A DNA stretch of 64,000 bases from Streptomyces hyaluromycini. Its GTDB lineage: Bacteria > Actinomycetota > Actinomycetes > Streptomycetales > Streptomycetaceae. The notes under the pieces were generated by a model. The model was not told the origin of the DNA. It did no database searches and was given only the letters and a program-made list of their open reading frames with translations. The position numbers and the translations under genes are program-made. Location: positions 1-64,000 of the forward strand of contig NZ_BCFL01000036.1 in the NCBI RefSeq assembly GCF_002217755.1, in the 5' to 3' direction. Shown here in pieces: positions 51,215-59,806 of this stretch; position 1 is the stretch's first letter, and every line of letters begins with the position of its first letter.

Positions 51215-52390
51215 ATGAGCACCGCCGTCTCGTTCCCCCTCGGAGCCTCGACCACGCTCGCCGAACTCGCCCGGGATCCGCACCCGCGCCTGGCACTGCT
51301 CCGCGCCCACGAGCCGGTGTCGTGGCTGCCCGAGCTGAACGGCTGGCTGGTCACCCGCCGCGACCTCGGGCTGGACGTGATGAGGGACTCCGCCACCTTC
51401 ACCGTCGACGACCCACGCTTCACCACCGCCCGGGTCGTCGGACCGAGCATGCTGTCCCTGGACGGCGCCGCGCACACCCGCCACCGCGAGCCCTTCGCGG
51501 CACCCTTCCGGCCCCGAAGGGTGCACGACAACTTCGCCGCGTTCATAGAACGGGAGACCGACCGCCTCATCACCGCCCTGGAACCGGCGGGCGCCACCGA
51601 ACTGCGCCGTGCCTTCGCCGGACCGCTCGCGGTGGCCGTCGTCACCGACGCCCTCGGGCTGGTCGGGACGACCACCGACACGGTGCTCTCCTGGTACGAC
51701 GCCATCGTACGGTAGGTCTCGGACATCACCGAGGGCCTGGAGGCGGGCTCGGCGGGTCCCGCCGCGTACGGACAGCTACGGGCCGCCGTCGAGGCAACCG
51801 TCGCCGACCCGCAGGCCTCTTCGCTCCTCGTCTCCGCCGCCGGGCAACTGGACGTGCCCGAAGTGGCCTCCAACGCGGCGGTGCTGATGTTCGGCGGCAT
51901 CGAGACGACCGAAGCGATGATCACCAACGCACTGCTCCACCTGCTGCAGAACCCCGCCCAACTCGCCTTGGTGGAGGCCGATTCCGGCCTGCTGGACGGA
52001 GCCGTCGAGGAGTCCCTGCGGCTGGAGCCCGGCGCGGCGGTGGTGGACCGCTACGCCACCCGCGACACCGTGCTCGGCCAGGTCGCCATCCGCCGCGGCG
52101 ACCTGGTCAGCGTCTCTCTGACAGGCGCCAACCGTGACCCGGCCGTCTTCGCGGACCCGGACCGATTCGACGTCCGGCGTGCCGAAGCCCGCCTTCAACT
52201 GGCCTTCGCCCACGGCCCGCACCACTGCCTCGCCGCCCACCTGGCCCGCCTGGAAACCCGCATCGCTCTCCAGCGCCTGCTCGAACGCCTCCCCGGACTC
52301 CGTCTCGACCCGCAGCGGCCCGCCACCCCGTACGGTCTGGTCTTCCGCAAACCGGCCGCACTCCACGTGCTCTGGGACGTTCCGGCCTGA
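51215..52390 (+). pseudogene. cytochrome P450 interrupted by an in-frame TAG
   Basis: A ~390-codon P450 reading frame, complete apart from one TAG at codon 167 (51713-51715) between WYDAIVR and VSDITEGLEAG. Both halves stay in the same frame with no other lesion. The I-helix motif is MFGGIETTEAMITN, the ExxR motif is in VEESLRLEP, and the haem-Cys loop is LAFAHGPHHCLAAHLARLET. Bacterial class I P450s of this size hydroxylate small molecules or natural products with separate ferredoxins. The N-terminal part alone (166 residues) would be non-functional. The single recent-looking lesion suggests a new pseudogene or a sequencing error. No ferredoxin gene is adjacent. Confidence 0.82.
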
Positions 52391-52442
52391 TGACCCTCGA
52401 CGGCCGACCGGCGCTTCAGCAGCCGAGGTGAAACTCGGGCAG

Positions 52443-52844
52443 ATGCCCCGGCGCAAGGCGCGGCGGGCCCTCGCCGCGGCCTTCATCGTCGGCATAGCCG
52501 CCGGCGGCAACGGCAACGACGACAAGAAGGCCGTCGCGGACGACAAGCCTCGGCCCACTGCGACCGCCACGGTGACGGCGACGGCAACCGCCACGGAGAC
52601 CGCCGCACCCGAGCCGGCGCCCACCGTCACCGAGACGAAGACGGTCAAGGTCAAGGTGACCGTCACCGCGGACTCGGCCGGCGGAGACTCCGTGAGCTCC
52701 GACGACGACGGCGGTGGCGGCGGCAGTACCTACTACGCCAACTGCACCGCCGCGCGCGCCGCCGGGGTCACCCCCCTCTACCGGGGCGACCCCGGATACG
52801 ACTCGCATCTCGACCGGGACGGGGACGGCGTCGCCTGGGAATGA
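52443..52844 (+). CDS. excalibur calcium-binding domain protein
   Basis: A 133-residue exported or membrane-anchored protein. A basic front (PRRKARRALAAAFIVGIAAG) is followed by a long Thr/Ala/Val-rich low-complexity linker and, at residues about 95-133, an excalibur domain: YYANCTAARAAGVTPLYRGD, then YDSHLDRDGDGVAWE, with the DxDxDG calcium loop. The domain is common on actinobacterial surface proteins. Function unknown. The start could be GTG at 52428 instead. Confidence 0.8.
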   Translation: MPRRKARRALAAAFIVGIAAGGNGNDDKKAVADDKPRPTATATVTATATATETAAPEPAPTVTETKTVKVKVTVTADSAGGDSVSSDDDGGGGGSTYYANCTAARAAGVTPLYRGDPGYDSHLDRDGDGVAWE

Positions 52845-52901
52845 CAGCGGCAGGCCCGCCCGGGGGAGGGGGATACGAGCAGGGCCTGCCACCGGAGCGG
52901 C

Positions 52902-54236
52902 TCAGGCCACCGTGCGGATCAGCTTCTTGTTGGTGAACTCCTCGATGCCGAGTCGGCCGAGTTCCCGGCCGAAACCGGAGCGCTTCACCCCGCCGAAGGG
53001 GAGCTCGGCACCCTCCGCGCCCACGCCGTTCACGAAGACCATGCCGGCCTCGATGCGGTCGGCGACCCGCGCGGCCTGCTCGGGGTCGGTGGTGAAGACG
53101 TAGGAACCGAGGCCGTACGGGGTGTCGTTGGCGATCCGTACGGCGTCGTCCTCGTCGGTGGCCGGGAAGACCATCGCGACCGGTCCGAACAGCTCCTGGC
53201 GGGCCGCCGCGTGCTCGGTGGTCAGCCCGGTGAGCACGCCTGCCGGGAAGAACGCGCCCTGCCGCTCACCGGTGCCGTGCAGGGTGGCGCCCTCCGCCAC
53301 GGCCTCGCCGACCTGCCGGGCCAGGGTCTCGGCGGCGGCCGCCGAGGAGAGCGGCGCCCCGGTGGCGGAGTCGAGCAGCCGGGCCGTGAACCGCTCCACG
53401 AACGCGTCGTACAGGTCCGCCACGACCACGAACCGCTTGGCGGCGTTGCACGCCTGGCCGGTGTTGTCGAGTCGGGCGGCCACTGCGGAGTCGACCACCG
53501 CGTCCAGGTCGTCGGTGGACAGCACCACGAACGGGTCCGAGCCGCCGAGTTCCAGGACGACCTTCTTCAGGTGCCGTCCGGCGATCTCGGCGACGGCGGC
53601 CCCGGCCCGCTCGGAGCCGGTGAGCGAGACCCCGTGCACCCGGGGGTCGGCGATCACGTCGGCGATCTGCTCGTTGGTGGCGTACACGTTGACGTACGCG
53701 CCCGCCGGGAAGCCCGCCTCGGCGAACAGCCGCTCCAGCAGCGCCGCCGTACCGGGACACTGCGGGGCGTGCTTGAGGACGATGGTGTTGCCGACGGCCA
53801 GGTTGGGGGCCGCGAACCGGGCGACCTGGTAGGCCGGGAAGTTCCACGGCATGATGCCGAGCAGGACGCCCACGGGACCGCGCCGCACCACGGCGGTGCC
53901 GGCTCCGGAGGTGACGTGGAGGGGCTCGTCGGCGAGGAACTCCTCGGCGTGGTCGGCGTAGTAGTGGTAGATGTCGACGCAGAAACCGATCTCGCCCTCC
54001 GCCTCGGCGAGCGGCTTGCCCATCTCCCGCACGATGCTCGCGGCGAGTTCGGCGCTGCGCTCGGCGTGCAGGTCGCCCAGACGGCGCAGCAGCGCGGCGC
54101 GTTCGGCCACGGAGCTGGTCCGGCCCCAGGTGCCGGCGGCATGGGCGGCGTCGACGGCTGCGGTGACCTCGGCGTCGGTGGCGGTCGGGTAGGTCTCGAC
54201 GACCTCGCCGGTGGTCGGGTCGGTGACGGCGTACAT
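52902..54236 (-). CDS. succinate-semialdehyde dehydrogenase-type aldehyde dehydrogenase
   Basis: A 444-residue NAD(P)-dependent aldehyde dehydrogenase. MPWNFPAYQVARFAAPNLAV is the N-terminal conserved block. The catalytic Glu is in KKVVLELGGSDPFVVLSTDD and the nucleophilic Cys in NTGQACNAAKRFVVVADLYD. The C-terminal SGFGRELGRLGIEEFTNKKL is typical of the GabD/Sad group. ATG 54236 with GGAGG 4 bases before it fits the short form (no 20-30 residue N-terminal extension). The frame is open to an ATG at 54371 that abuts the stop of the permease remnant (TGATG), but that extension has no family likeness. The collapsed permease upstream suggests a former uptake-plus-oxidation operon, perhaps for GABA or a related amine. 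Confidence 0.88.
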   Translation of the reverse strand: MYAVTDPTTGEVVETYPTATDAEVTAAVDAAHAAGTWGRTSSVAERAALLRRLGDLHAERSAELAASIVREMGKPLAEAEGEIGFCVDIYHYYADHAEEFLADEPLHVTSGAGTAVVRRGPVGVLLGIMPWNFPAYQVARFAAPNLAVGNTIVLKHAPQCPGTAALLERLFAEAGFPAGAYVNVYATNEQIADVIADPRVHGVSLTGSERAGAAVAEIAGRHLKKVVLELGGSDPFVVLSTDDLDAVVDSAVAARLDNTGQACNAAKRFVVVADLYDAFVERFTARLLDSATGAPLSSAAAAETLARQVGEAVAEGATLHGTGERQGAFFPAGVLTGLTTEHAAARQELFGPVAMVFPATDEDDAVRIANDTPYGLGSYVFTTDPEQAARVADRIEAGMVFVNGVGAEGAELPFGGVKRSGFGRELGRLGIEEFTNKKLIRTVA

Positions 54237-54370
54237 GGTGCCTCCAAAGGGCGGGGGACAAAGGGGAAGCCGGGGGTCGGGGTTCGAGCCGGCGGACCAC
54301 ACCGCGACCTCACGTATGTCCAGGCCCGTCCCGGGGTCGAGAACGACGGCCGGGGAGAGTTGCGACGACA

Positions 54371-54681
54371 TCAGGAGGCCTTCCTTTCTTCAGTGTGGGG
54401 TGTCGGTGCCGGGTCGGCGAGCTTGGTGCGGGGCCGGAAGGGCTTGACCGGGTCGCCTTCGAGCAGGTTGATCCCCAGGTACGGCCGGTCGTCGTACCCA
54501 CTGGCAGACGCCTCCGGTGACGGCGAACGGGGACGACAGCTCCGCGTGGACCACGGCGACGAGCAGCTGCCCGAGGAAGGCGACGGCCACCGCCCACGGC
54601 CCAGGTCGACACGGTCCGCCTCGGCGTCTTCCGACAGCCGTACTCGGCGAGCTCACCGACCTCGGCGGGGGAGTCGTTCAC
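54371..54681 (-). pseudogene. collapsed amino-acid permease
   Basis: Three blocks in different frames fit one APC permease. The N-terminal NDSPAEVGELAEYG (from GTG 54681) matches the usual AELAEYGYxQ start. A frame-shifted VAFLGQLLVAVVHAELSSPF matches helix 2. A third-frame YDDRPYLGINLLEGDPVKPF continues to KLADPAPTPHTEERKAS and a TGA at 54373-54371, which resembles a permease C-terminus. About 400 internal residues are deleted. It lies directly upstream of the aldehyde dehydrogenase gene. Confidence 0.6.
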
Positions 54682-54815
54682 GTGGGTCTCCTGACGGTGC
54701 TGCGCCGACGGCCCGGCCCGAGGCGGCTCGGCCCGAGACGACCGCCAGGGCCCGACGCACACCGGCCGCTACCTCGCCGTACCGCTGTGAGCGGCGCTTT
54801 CCGGCCGATCCCGCT

Positions 54816-54858
54816 TATTGGGCGGTCGACCAATTGCTTTATTGGTCGCCCACTCAAT
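54816..54858. promoter_or_regulatory. operator-like inverted repeats before the TetR gene
   Basis: GACCAAT-N6-ATTGGTC (54828-54847) lies inside a longer imperfect symmetry in which GGGCGGTC at the left mirrors GGTCGCCC at the right. ATTGGGCG and ACTCAAT half-sites flank it. It ends 13 bases before the TetR start codon, consistent with autoregulation. Confidence 0.55.
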
Positions 54859-54870
54859 AGCATTCGTCGT

Positions 54871-55494
54871 ATGACGTCAAGAGCTCCGGGCAAGCGCGTC
54901 CGCAAGGCGCCTGCCGAACGCCGCAACGAGATCGTCGCCACGGCGGCGCGGATCGGGCTCACCGAAGGCCTGGAGTGCGTCACCCTGCGCCGGGTCGCCG
55001 ACGAGCTGGGCGTCCAGCCCGGACTCGTGGGCCACTACTTCCCCGCCGCGGACGAGTTGGTCGCCGAGGCGTTCACCCACGCCACGATGGCGGAGCTCGA
55101 CGGCCTGCTGCCGCCGGAGCCGGACGGCCCCCTGCGCACCTTCCGGAGATTCTTCGGCCTCACGTCGAGCGCCGACTTCGACGACGTCAGCAAGCTCTGG
55201 CTCAACGCGCGGCACCTGTCGCGCTACCGTCCGGTGCTGCGCGACCACGTCGTGAAGCAGGAACTGCTGTGGTGCCGGCGCCTGGAGGAGCTCATCACCG
55301 CCGGGACGGCGGCCGGGGTCTTCGCCTGCGCGGACCCCTGGGGCGCCGCCACCCGCATTCTCGTCGCGATCGACGGCGCCAGCGCCTACATCAACACCAG
55401 CGCCGACCAGCGCAGGACCCCTACGGCGGACATGCCGCGTACCGTGGCCGAGTCCGAACTGGGCCTGCGACGCGGCATGTTCCTCACCGACTGA
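54871..55494 (+). CDS. TetR-family transcriptional regulator
   Basis: A 207-residue TetR protein. The DNA-binding domain is at residues about 15-62 (RRNEIVATAARIGLTEGLEC, LRRVADELGVQPGLVGHYFP). The C-terminal part (FFGLTSSADFDDVSKLWLNA) resembles TetR_C_6/BetI-like regulators of amine and aldehyde metabolism. It faces away from the permease remnant and aldehyde dehydrogenase genes, which it may once have controlled through the inverted repeats at 54816-54858. Convergent with the MFS gene. Confidence 0.88.
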   Translation: MTSRAPGKRVRKAPAERRNEIVATAARIGLTEGLECVTLRRVADELGVQPGLVGHYFPAADELVAEAFTHATMAELDGLLPPEPDGPLRTFRRFFGLTSSADFDDVSKLWLNARHLSRYRPVLRDHVVKQELLWCRRLEELITAGTAAGVFACADPWGAATRILVAIDGASAYINTSADQRRTPTADMPRTVAESELGLRRGMFLTD

Positions 55495-55596
55495 GCTCCT
55501 CTCCCGCGCACGGGCGACCGACCGAGCGCGGTATGCCCCCCACCCGCCGACCGCCTTCGTGCCGCAGGCGGCCAGGTCCTGCGCCCGCTGCCCCGG

Positions 55597-57303
55597 TCAC
55601 TCCTCGGCGGCGGCGAGGAGGGCCAGCTCGCGGTTGACCGCAACTTGGTGCGCCTCCGCGTCCATACGCGCCTTCTTCGGGCTCCAGCGACCCGCCATCA
55701 CGAAGACGAAGGGCAGGAAGAGCGCCTGGCCGCCGACGCAGATCCACCACCAGTTGCGCCATTCGCCGAGCCCGTCCTTCGACGCCTTCTGGACCTTGGC
55801 GCCGTACTCCTGCAGCAGCTTCAGCTGCGGCGCCGCCTTCTGCACGACGGCGAGGTTCTCCGCGCCGACCTCCCGGACGGCACGGGCGTTCAGCGCGGGC
55901 GGCACGGTGGTCGGGGTGTACTTGTTCAGCTCGGCGAAGAGCTCCGGGTGCGCGTCGACGATGGCCACCGCGGGCGCCGCCTGCGCCGAGGCGGCCGTGA
56001 CCTCGGCGCCGTGCTCCACGAGCGGGGTCACGGAGTTGACCAGTACCGGGATGAAGGCCGCGGAGACGGCGACCACGATGCGCACCGTCCAGCCCCACAC
56101 GGCCAGGCCCGCCGCGGTCGCCGCCGGGTTGTGCTTCTCCACCGTCTCGGTGAAGCTCGCCATCCAGGGCGCGTAGGCGATGCCGCTGAAGACGCCGATG
56201 CCGACGAACAGCCAGGCGAAGGTGTAGTAGTCGGTGGTCGGGTGGGTGGCACGGGTGGCGAAGACCGCGGTCACCACGACGGAGCCGACCGCGCCGACGA
56301 TCATGAAGGGCTTGCGCACCTTCAGCCGGTCCGAGAGCAGGCCGACCAGGACCAGGGCGATGGCGTTGGCCGCCCAGTACCAGTTGGCCAGCGCGTTGGT
56401 GCGCTGCTCGCTGTAGCCGAAGACGGTCGCGAAGTAGACGACGAAGTTGCCGACCGCCGCGTAGTACAGCAGCAGGAACACGGCGATGGCGAAGGCCGAG
56501 CCCAGCACGTCCAGGCGCATCATCTGCCGCCACTCGCCTCGGCGTACCGCCTCGGTGTCCAGCCCCTTGGCGCGAGCCTCGACCAGTGCCCGGTCCCGCA
56601 GCGTCACCATGATCTGATCGCGCAGCGCCGGGGACAGCTCGCGCAGCGCGAAGACCGCGACGATGAAGACGACGGCCCCGGCGATCGCCGAATAGCGCAG
56701 TTCGTCCTGCCAGGTCGCGCTGTCGAGGGTGTTGCTGGTGACGGTGGTGACGACCAGGGAGCCGATGACCGGGCCCATGGTCCAGTACCCCATCGCGGTG
56801 GCCCGGCCGAGTTGCGGGGAGAAGTCCCTGATCAGTGCGGGGGTGGCGACCAGCACGATGCCCTCGATGAAGCTGACGAGTGCGAAGAGCACCAGATAGG
56901 TGGTCTTGTCCGCCGCGTTCGGCAGCCCGAAGAAGACCAGCAGCGCGGCGATCAGCAGCCCGTAGACCACCAGATTCGCCCGGCCCCAGCGGTCCGCCAG
57001 ACCGGCCACGAGCGAGGCGAAGGCCCCGATCGCGTTGCCGATCACCGAGACCCAGATGAAGTAGCGGTACGTCATGCCGAAGTGCGTGATGATCGACGTC
57101 GCCACCGCGTACTGGATGTACAGCATGTAGTACAGGACGACAGTAGTGACGACCACGATCGCGAGATACACCATGCGGCGACCGGTGGGCGGATAGTCCG
57201 CCAGTTCGCGGCGGTACAGCCGGGCCAGCGGGCCGCGGGCGCCTGTGGACGGTACATCGGGCGCGGGTCTGTCGGCGTCGAACGGCGTCGTAGCGGCGGA
57301 CAT
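55597..57303 (-). CDS. MFS transporter with a long extracytoplasmic insertion
   Basis: A 568-residue major facilitator, longer than the usual ~420-460. Twelve helices are visible. The motif-A-like loop LVAGLADRWGRANLVVYGLL lies between helices 2 and 3, and VLVGLLSDRLKVRKPFMIVG is its repeat in the second half. Before the last helix there is a ~90-residue hydrophilic Ala/Glu-rich insertion (AAPAVAIVDAHPELFAELNK to KASKDGLGEW), predicted outside. Such insertions occur in some actinobacterial aromatic-acid/sugar-phosphate porters. The palindrome at 57398-57415, 95 bases upstream, probably regulates it. Substrate unknown. Confidence 0.83.
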   Translation of the reverse strand: MSAATTPFDADRPAPDVPSTGARGPLARLYRRELADYPPTGRRMVYLAIVVVTTVVLYYMLYIQYAVATSIITHFGMTYRYFIWVSVIGNAIGAFASLVAGLADRWGRANLVVYGLLIAALLVFFGLPNAADKTTYLVLFALVSFIEGIVLVATPALIRDFSPQLGRATAMGYWTMGPVIGSLVVTTVTSNTLDSATWQDELRYSAIAGAVVFIVAVFALRELSPALRDQIMVTLRDRALVEARAKGLDTEAVRRGEWRQMMRLDVLGSAFAIAVFLLLYYAAVGNFVVYFATVFGYSEQRTNALANWYWAANAIALVLVGLLSDRLKVRKPFMIVGAVGSVVVTAVFATRATHPTTDYYTFAWLFVGIGVFSGIAYAPWMASFTETVEKHNPAATAAGLAVWGWTVRIVVAVSAAFIPVLVNSVTPLVEHGAEVTAASAQAAPAVAIVDAHPELFAELNKYTPTTVPPALNARAVREVGAENLAVVQKAAPQLKLLQEYGAKVQKASKDGLGEWRNWWWICVGGQALFLPFVFVMAGRWSPKKARMDAEAHQVAVNRELALLAAAEE

Positions 57304-57397
57304 ACGGCTCCTCCCAGGGATACCCGGAAACCAGGTGCTCGCGTAGATGCGACGAGAGTGCGCGGCGGCCCGGCTCCGAGAGCGTGGCCAGAGGCTA

Positions 57398-57415
57398 GTA
57401 CCGACTAGTCGGTAC
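57398..57415. promoter_or_regulatory. 18-bp perfect palindrome upstream of the MFS gene
   Basis: GTACCGACTAGTCGGTAC is a perfect palindrome of the form bound by many TetR repressors (ACCGACTAGTCGGT core). It lies 95 bases before the MFS start. The nearby TetR gene has a different inverted repeat, so the cognate regulator may be elsewhere. Confidence 0.65.
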
Positions 57416-57418
57416 GCC

Positions 57419-57733
57419 TAGAGGGCTGCACGAGCCCATTCACCTGCTTCATCCCCGGCCGCTGATCCGCGAAGAATCTCGGCCGCCGGCTCGACCTTGA
57501 TCGTCTCCAGGAAGACGCCGCTGTCACCCCCGCGTGGGACGGCTGCGCGGCCGACGAGGTGGTCTCTGGCACGGCGCCGCAGCGGCCGGGCGGGGAGCAC
57601 GGCTCCGTACTGACCCCGCCCGCGCCACCCACATGTTTCGCGCGCTGCTCGTCCTGGCGAACACTGAGGCCACTACCGGCAATTGATCGCTACTGCGGGT
57701 GGCCCACGACCAGCACAAGCCACCCGAACAGCG
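57419..57733. other. spacer with a possible CoA-transferase remnant
   Basis: On the minus strand 57535-57418 encodes GVFLETIKVEPAAEILRGSA, reminiscent of the IKVEPPxGDxLRG motif near the start of family III CoA-transferases, but with nothing before or after. Otherwise no gene was seen in this gap. Confidence 0.25.
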
Positions 57734-58102
57734 TCAGCGGGCCGGGATCGGCTGAGTGAGATTCACCGGGTTGCCGTCGGGGTCCTGGATGTGGGCGACG
57801 CGCTGTCCCCACGGCATGTCGTTGGGGCCGCCGCGGACCGAGCCGCCCAGCGCCACCACCCGCGCGAGGGTCTCGTCGACGTCGTCGACCCCGATGCTGA
57901 GCAGGATCCGCGCCCCCGCCCCATCCCCGGGGTCCGCCTTGGCCACCAGCCCGAGGTCGGTGTCGCCGATGCGCAGACCGAGGTAGAAGGCCGGGCCTTC
58001 CGCCGGCACCCGGAAGATCTCCTCAGCGCCGAACAATTGTGTGTAGAAGCCGAGCAGAACGTCCTGGTCGGCAGTCACGATCACTGGCTGGATGGTGGAC
58101 AT
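57734..58102 (-). CDS. VOC (glyoxalase/bleomycin-resistance) family protein
   Basis: A 122-residue vicinal-oxygen-chelate protein. MSTIQPVIVTADQDVLLGFY, FGAEEIFRVPAEGPAFYLGL and the C-terminal HIQDPDGNPVNLTQPIPAR mark its two beta-alpha-beta modules. AGGAG lies 4 bases before the ATG at 58102. Members act as metal-dependent isomerases, dioxygenases or ligand-binding resistance proteins. Nothing nearby indicates a substrate. Confidence 0.87.
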   Translation of the reverse strand: MSTIQPVIVTADQDVLLGFYTQLFGAEEIFRVPAEGPAFYLGLRIGDTDLGLVAKADPGDGAGARILLSIGVDDVDETLARVVALGGSVRGGPNDMPWGQRVAHIQDPDGNPVNLTQPIPAR

Positions 58103-58906
58103 GGCGCTCCTGTCGAGGACGGTCGTGTTGCCGGATGGACCGTTCGAGGACGGTGAACTCATCGGCAGACCGCTTCGCCGGACGCCCCACACCACAGACT
58201 GCCGCCCACGACCAGCACGAGCAGCCCGAAACGAGTCCACGCCACCCTGCTGACCAGCCACTTCAAGACGGCGGGAACTTCCCTGCACATGGCCACCCCG
58301 CCTTCACCAGGGACGGCGCATCGTCCTGGAGGCCGTCCTCGGGCAGGATGCCAGCTCGCTCGCGGAGGCCCGCCGTGGCGGACCGCCGCGATTGCCGGAC
58401 CGTCAGCGGGGACACAGGCCTTGGCACCGGGTCCGGCACGAAGGGACCGGTGCCCGGGCTACCTCGGCTGGAAGCTGCGCAGCGCCGACGCGAACGGCCA
58501 GCCGTTGGCGCCGCCTGACGGCGAGTTGGTGGCAGGGCCGAGCCCGTCAGGACACACGTAAGGCACGTTGGTCCGCGTTCGCCGACGAAGTTGTGGCTCA
58601 GGGGACATCCGGCGACCGGACCGCCCCGTTACTGCCCGCCCTTGAGTCCATGACGGTGCTGGTCGCCGCTGCCATCGTCCATGTCCAGGCCGCCTGGGGG
58701 CTGTTCTTCCGGGTTCGGTCGGAGCAGTCGCCGGATGTCACCGCGTACCCGGTGGAAGCCGCCGGCCGCCGTGTGCGAGGAGTCCACCCCGGGCTCGCGT
58801 ATCGTCCGTGAGCTGGGCGCTCACGAGTACATCGACAGCTCGGAGACGGACCCCGGCGCGGCGCTGGCCGGCCTCGGCTGTGACCGCTCACCGGGTGGGC
58901 GCCGCC
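58103..58906. other. 804-bp spacer with an alcohol dehydrogenase scrap
   Basis: No intact gene is visible on either strand. A short plus-strand stretch at 58801-58884 resembles part of a zinc alcohol dehydrogenase. The rest, including GC-rich open frames around 58280-58560, has no recognisable protein pattern and looks like decayed sequence. Confidence 0.4.
58801..58884 (+). pseudogene. short remnant of a zinc alcohol dehydrogenase
   Basis: The frame reads IVRELGAHEYIDSSETDPGA then ALAGLGC, matching the stretch after the NAD-binding motif in zinc-dependent alcohol dehydrogenases (AxxLGAxxYIDSxxxDPAExLQxLGG). Nothing before or after continues the family. A small leftover of a deletion. Confidence 0.35.
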
Positions 58907-59806
58907 TCAGTCCGCGGACCCGCCGCCGACCGGGATGCCCAACCGGTGGGCCACGGTGGTCAGGGCCGGCCCGAGGGGGAGCGCGACCCGGGTGAGGGCG
59001 AGCGGGTCGCCCCGGGTCGGGTCCTGGTTGACGATCAGCACCGGCTTTCCCTCCTGGTGCGCCTGGCGGACGAACCGGAGCCCGGACATCACCGTCAGCG
59101 AGGAGCCCAGGACCAGTAGTGAGGACGCTTCACGGACCAGCCGCCGGCAGTGCTCGACGCGCTGCGGCGGAACCGCCTCGCCGAAGAACACCACGTCCGG
59201 TTTGAGGACGCCGCCGCAGTGGGCGCAGGGCACGATGCGGAAATCCCCGACCTGCGCGTCGGTGAGGTCGGCGTCACCGTCCGGGTTGATCCCGGCGGCC
59301 ACCGGGTCGAAGCCCGGGTTCTCGGCCTCCAGCCGCCGGGCGAGTTCGCGGCGGGGGCTGAAGGCGCCGCAGGAGAGGCAGACGACCCGGTCGAGGCTGC
59401 CGTGGAGTTCCACGACGTCCTCGCTGCCGGCGGCCTGATGCAGGCCGTCGACGTTCTGGGTGATCACACCCGAGACGTGGGCGTGCCGCGCGTAAGCGGC
59501 CACGGCCCGGTGCCCGGCGTTGGGGAGGGCGCGGCCGAAGGTGCGCCAGCCGAGGTGGCTGCGCGCCCAGTAGCGGCGGCGCGCGTGGACGCTGCCGGTG
59601 AAGTCCTGGTAGGTCATCGGGGTGTGCCGGCTCAGGCTCCCGCCCTTGCCCCGGTAGTCCGGGATGCCTGACTCCGTGGAGATTCCCGCGCCGCTGAGCA
59701 CCAGCACACCGCCGGTGTGCAGTGCGCGGACGACCGGATCCAGATCGGTGGTGCCCGGCGGCAGATCGGCGGCAGGGGTCCAGCTCAGGGTGGGGCGCAT
59801 GCGCAT
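58907..59806 (-). CDS. Sir2-family NAD-dependent protein deacylase
   Basis: A 299-residue sirtuin that removes acyl groups from lysine using NAD. The NAD-binding motif GVLVLSGAGISTESGIPDYR is near residues 32-51. GVITQNVDGLHQAAG carries the Asn-Val-Asp of the active site, and EDVVELHGSLDRV holds the catalytic His. Four zinc Cys are in VVCLSCGAF and VPCAHCGGVLKPDVVFFGE. It is longer than CobB and resembles the actinobacterial Sir2 group with an N-terminal extension. ATG 59806 was chosen; ATG 59800 is close. Monocistronic. Confidence 0.93.
   Translation of the reverse strand: MRMRPTLSWTPAADLPPGTTDLDPVVRALHTGGVLVLSGAGISTESGIPDYRGKGGSLSRHTPMTYQDFTGSVHARRRYWARSHLGWRTFGRALPNAGHRAVAAYARHAHVSGVITQNVDGLHQAAGSEDVVELHGSLDRVVCLSCGAFSPRRELARRLEAENPGFDPVAAGINPDGDADLTDAQVGDFRIVPCAHCGGVLKPDVVFFGEAVPPQRVEHCRRLVREASSLLVLGSSLTVMSGLRFVRQAHQEGKPVLIVNQDPTRGDPLALTRVALPLGPALTTVAHRLGIPVGGGSAD

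Noticed and set aside
51713..51715. TAG in the P450 as a recoded (pyrrolysine-type) codon
   Set aside because: No pyrrolysine machinery is expected in Streptomyces, P450s do not use it, and a simple nonsense mutation explains it.
54237..54371. Longer start for the aldehyde dehydrogenase (ATG 54371)
   Set aside because: The extra 45 residues have no family likeness, while ATG 54236 has GGAGG just upstream and begins where homology begins.
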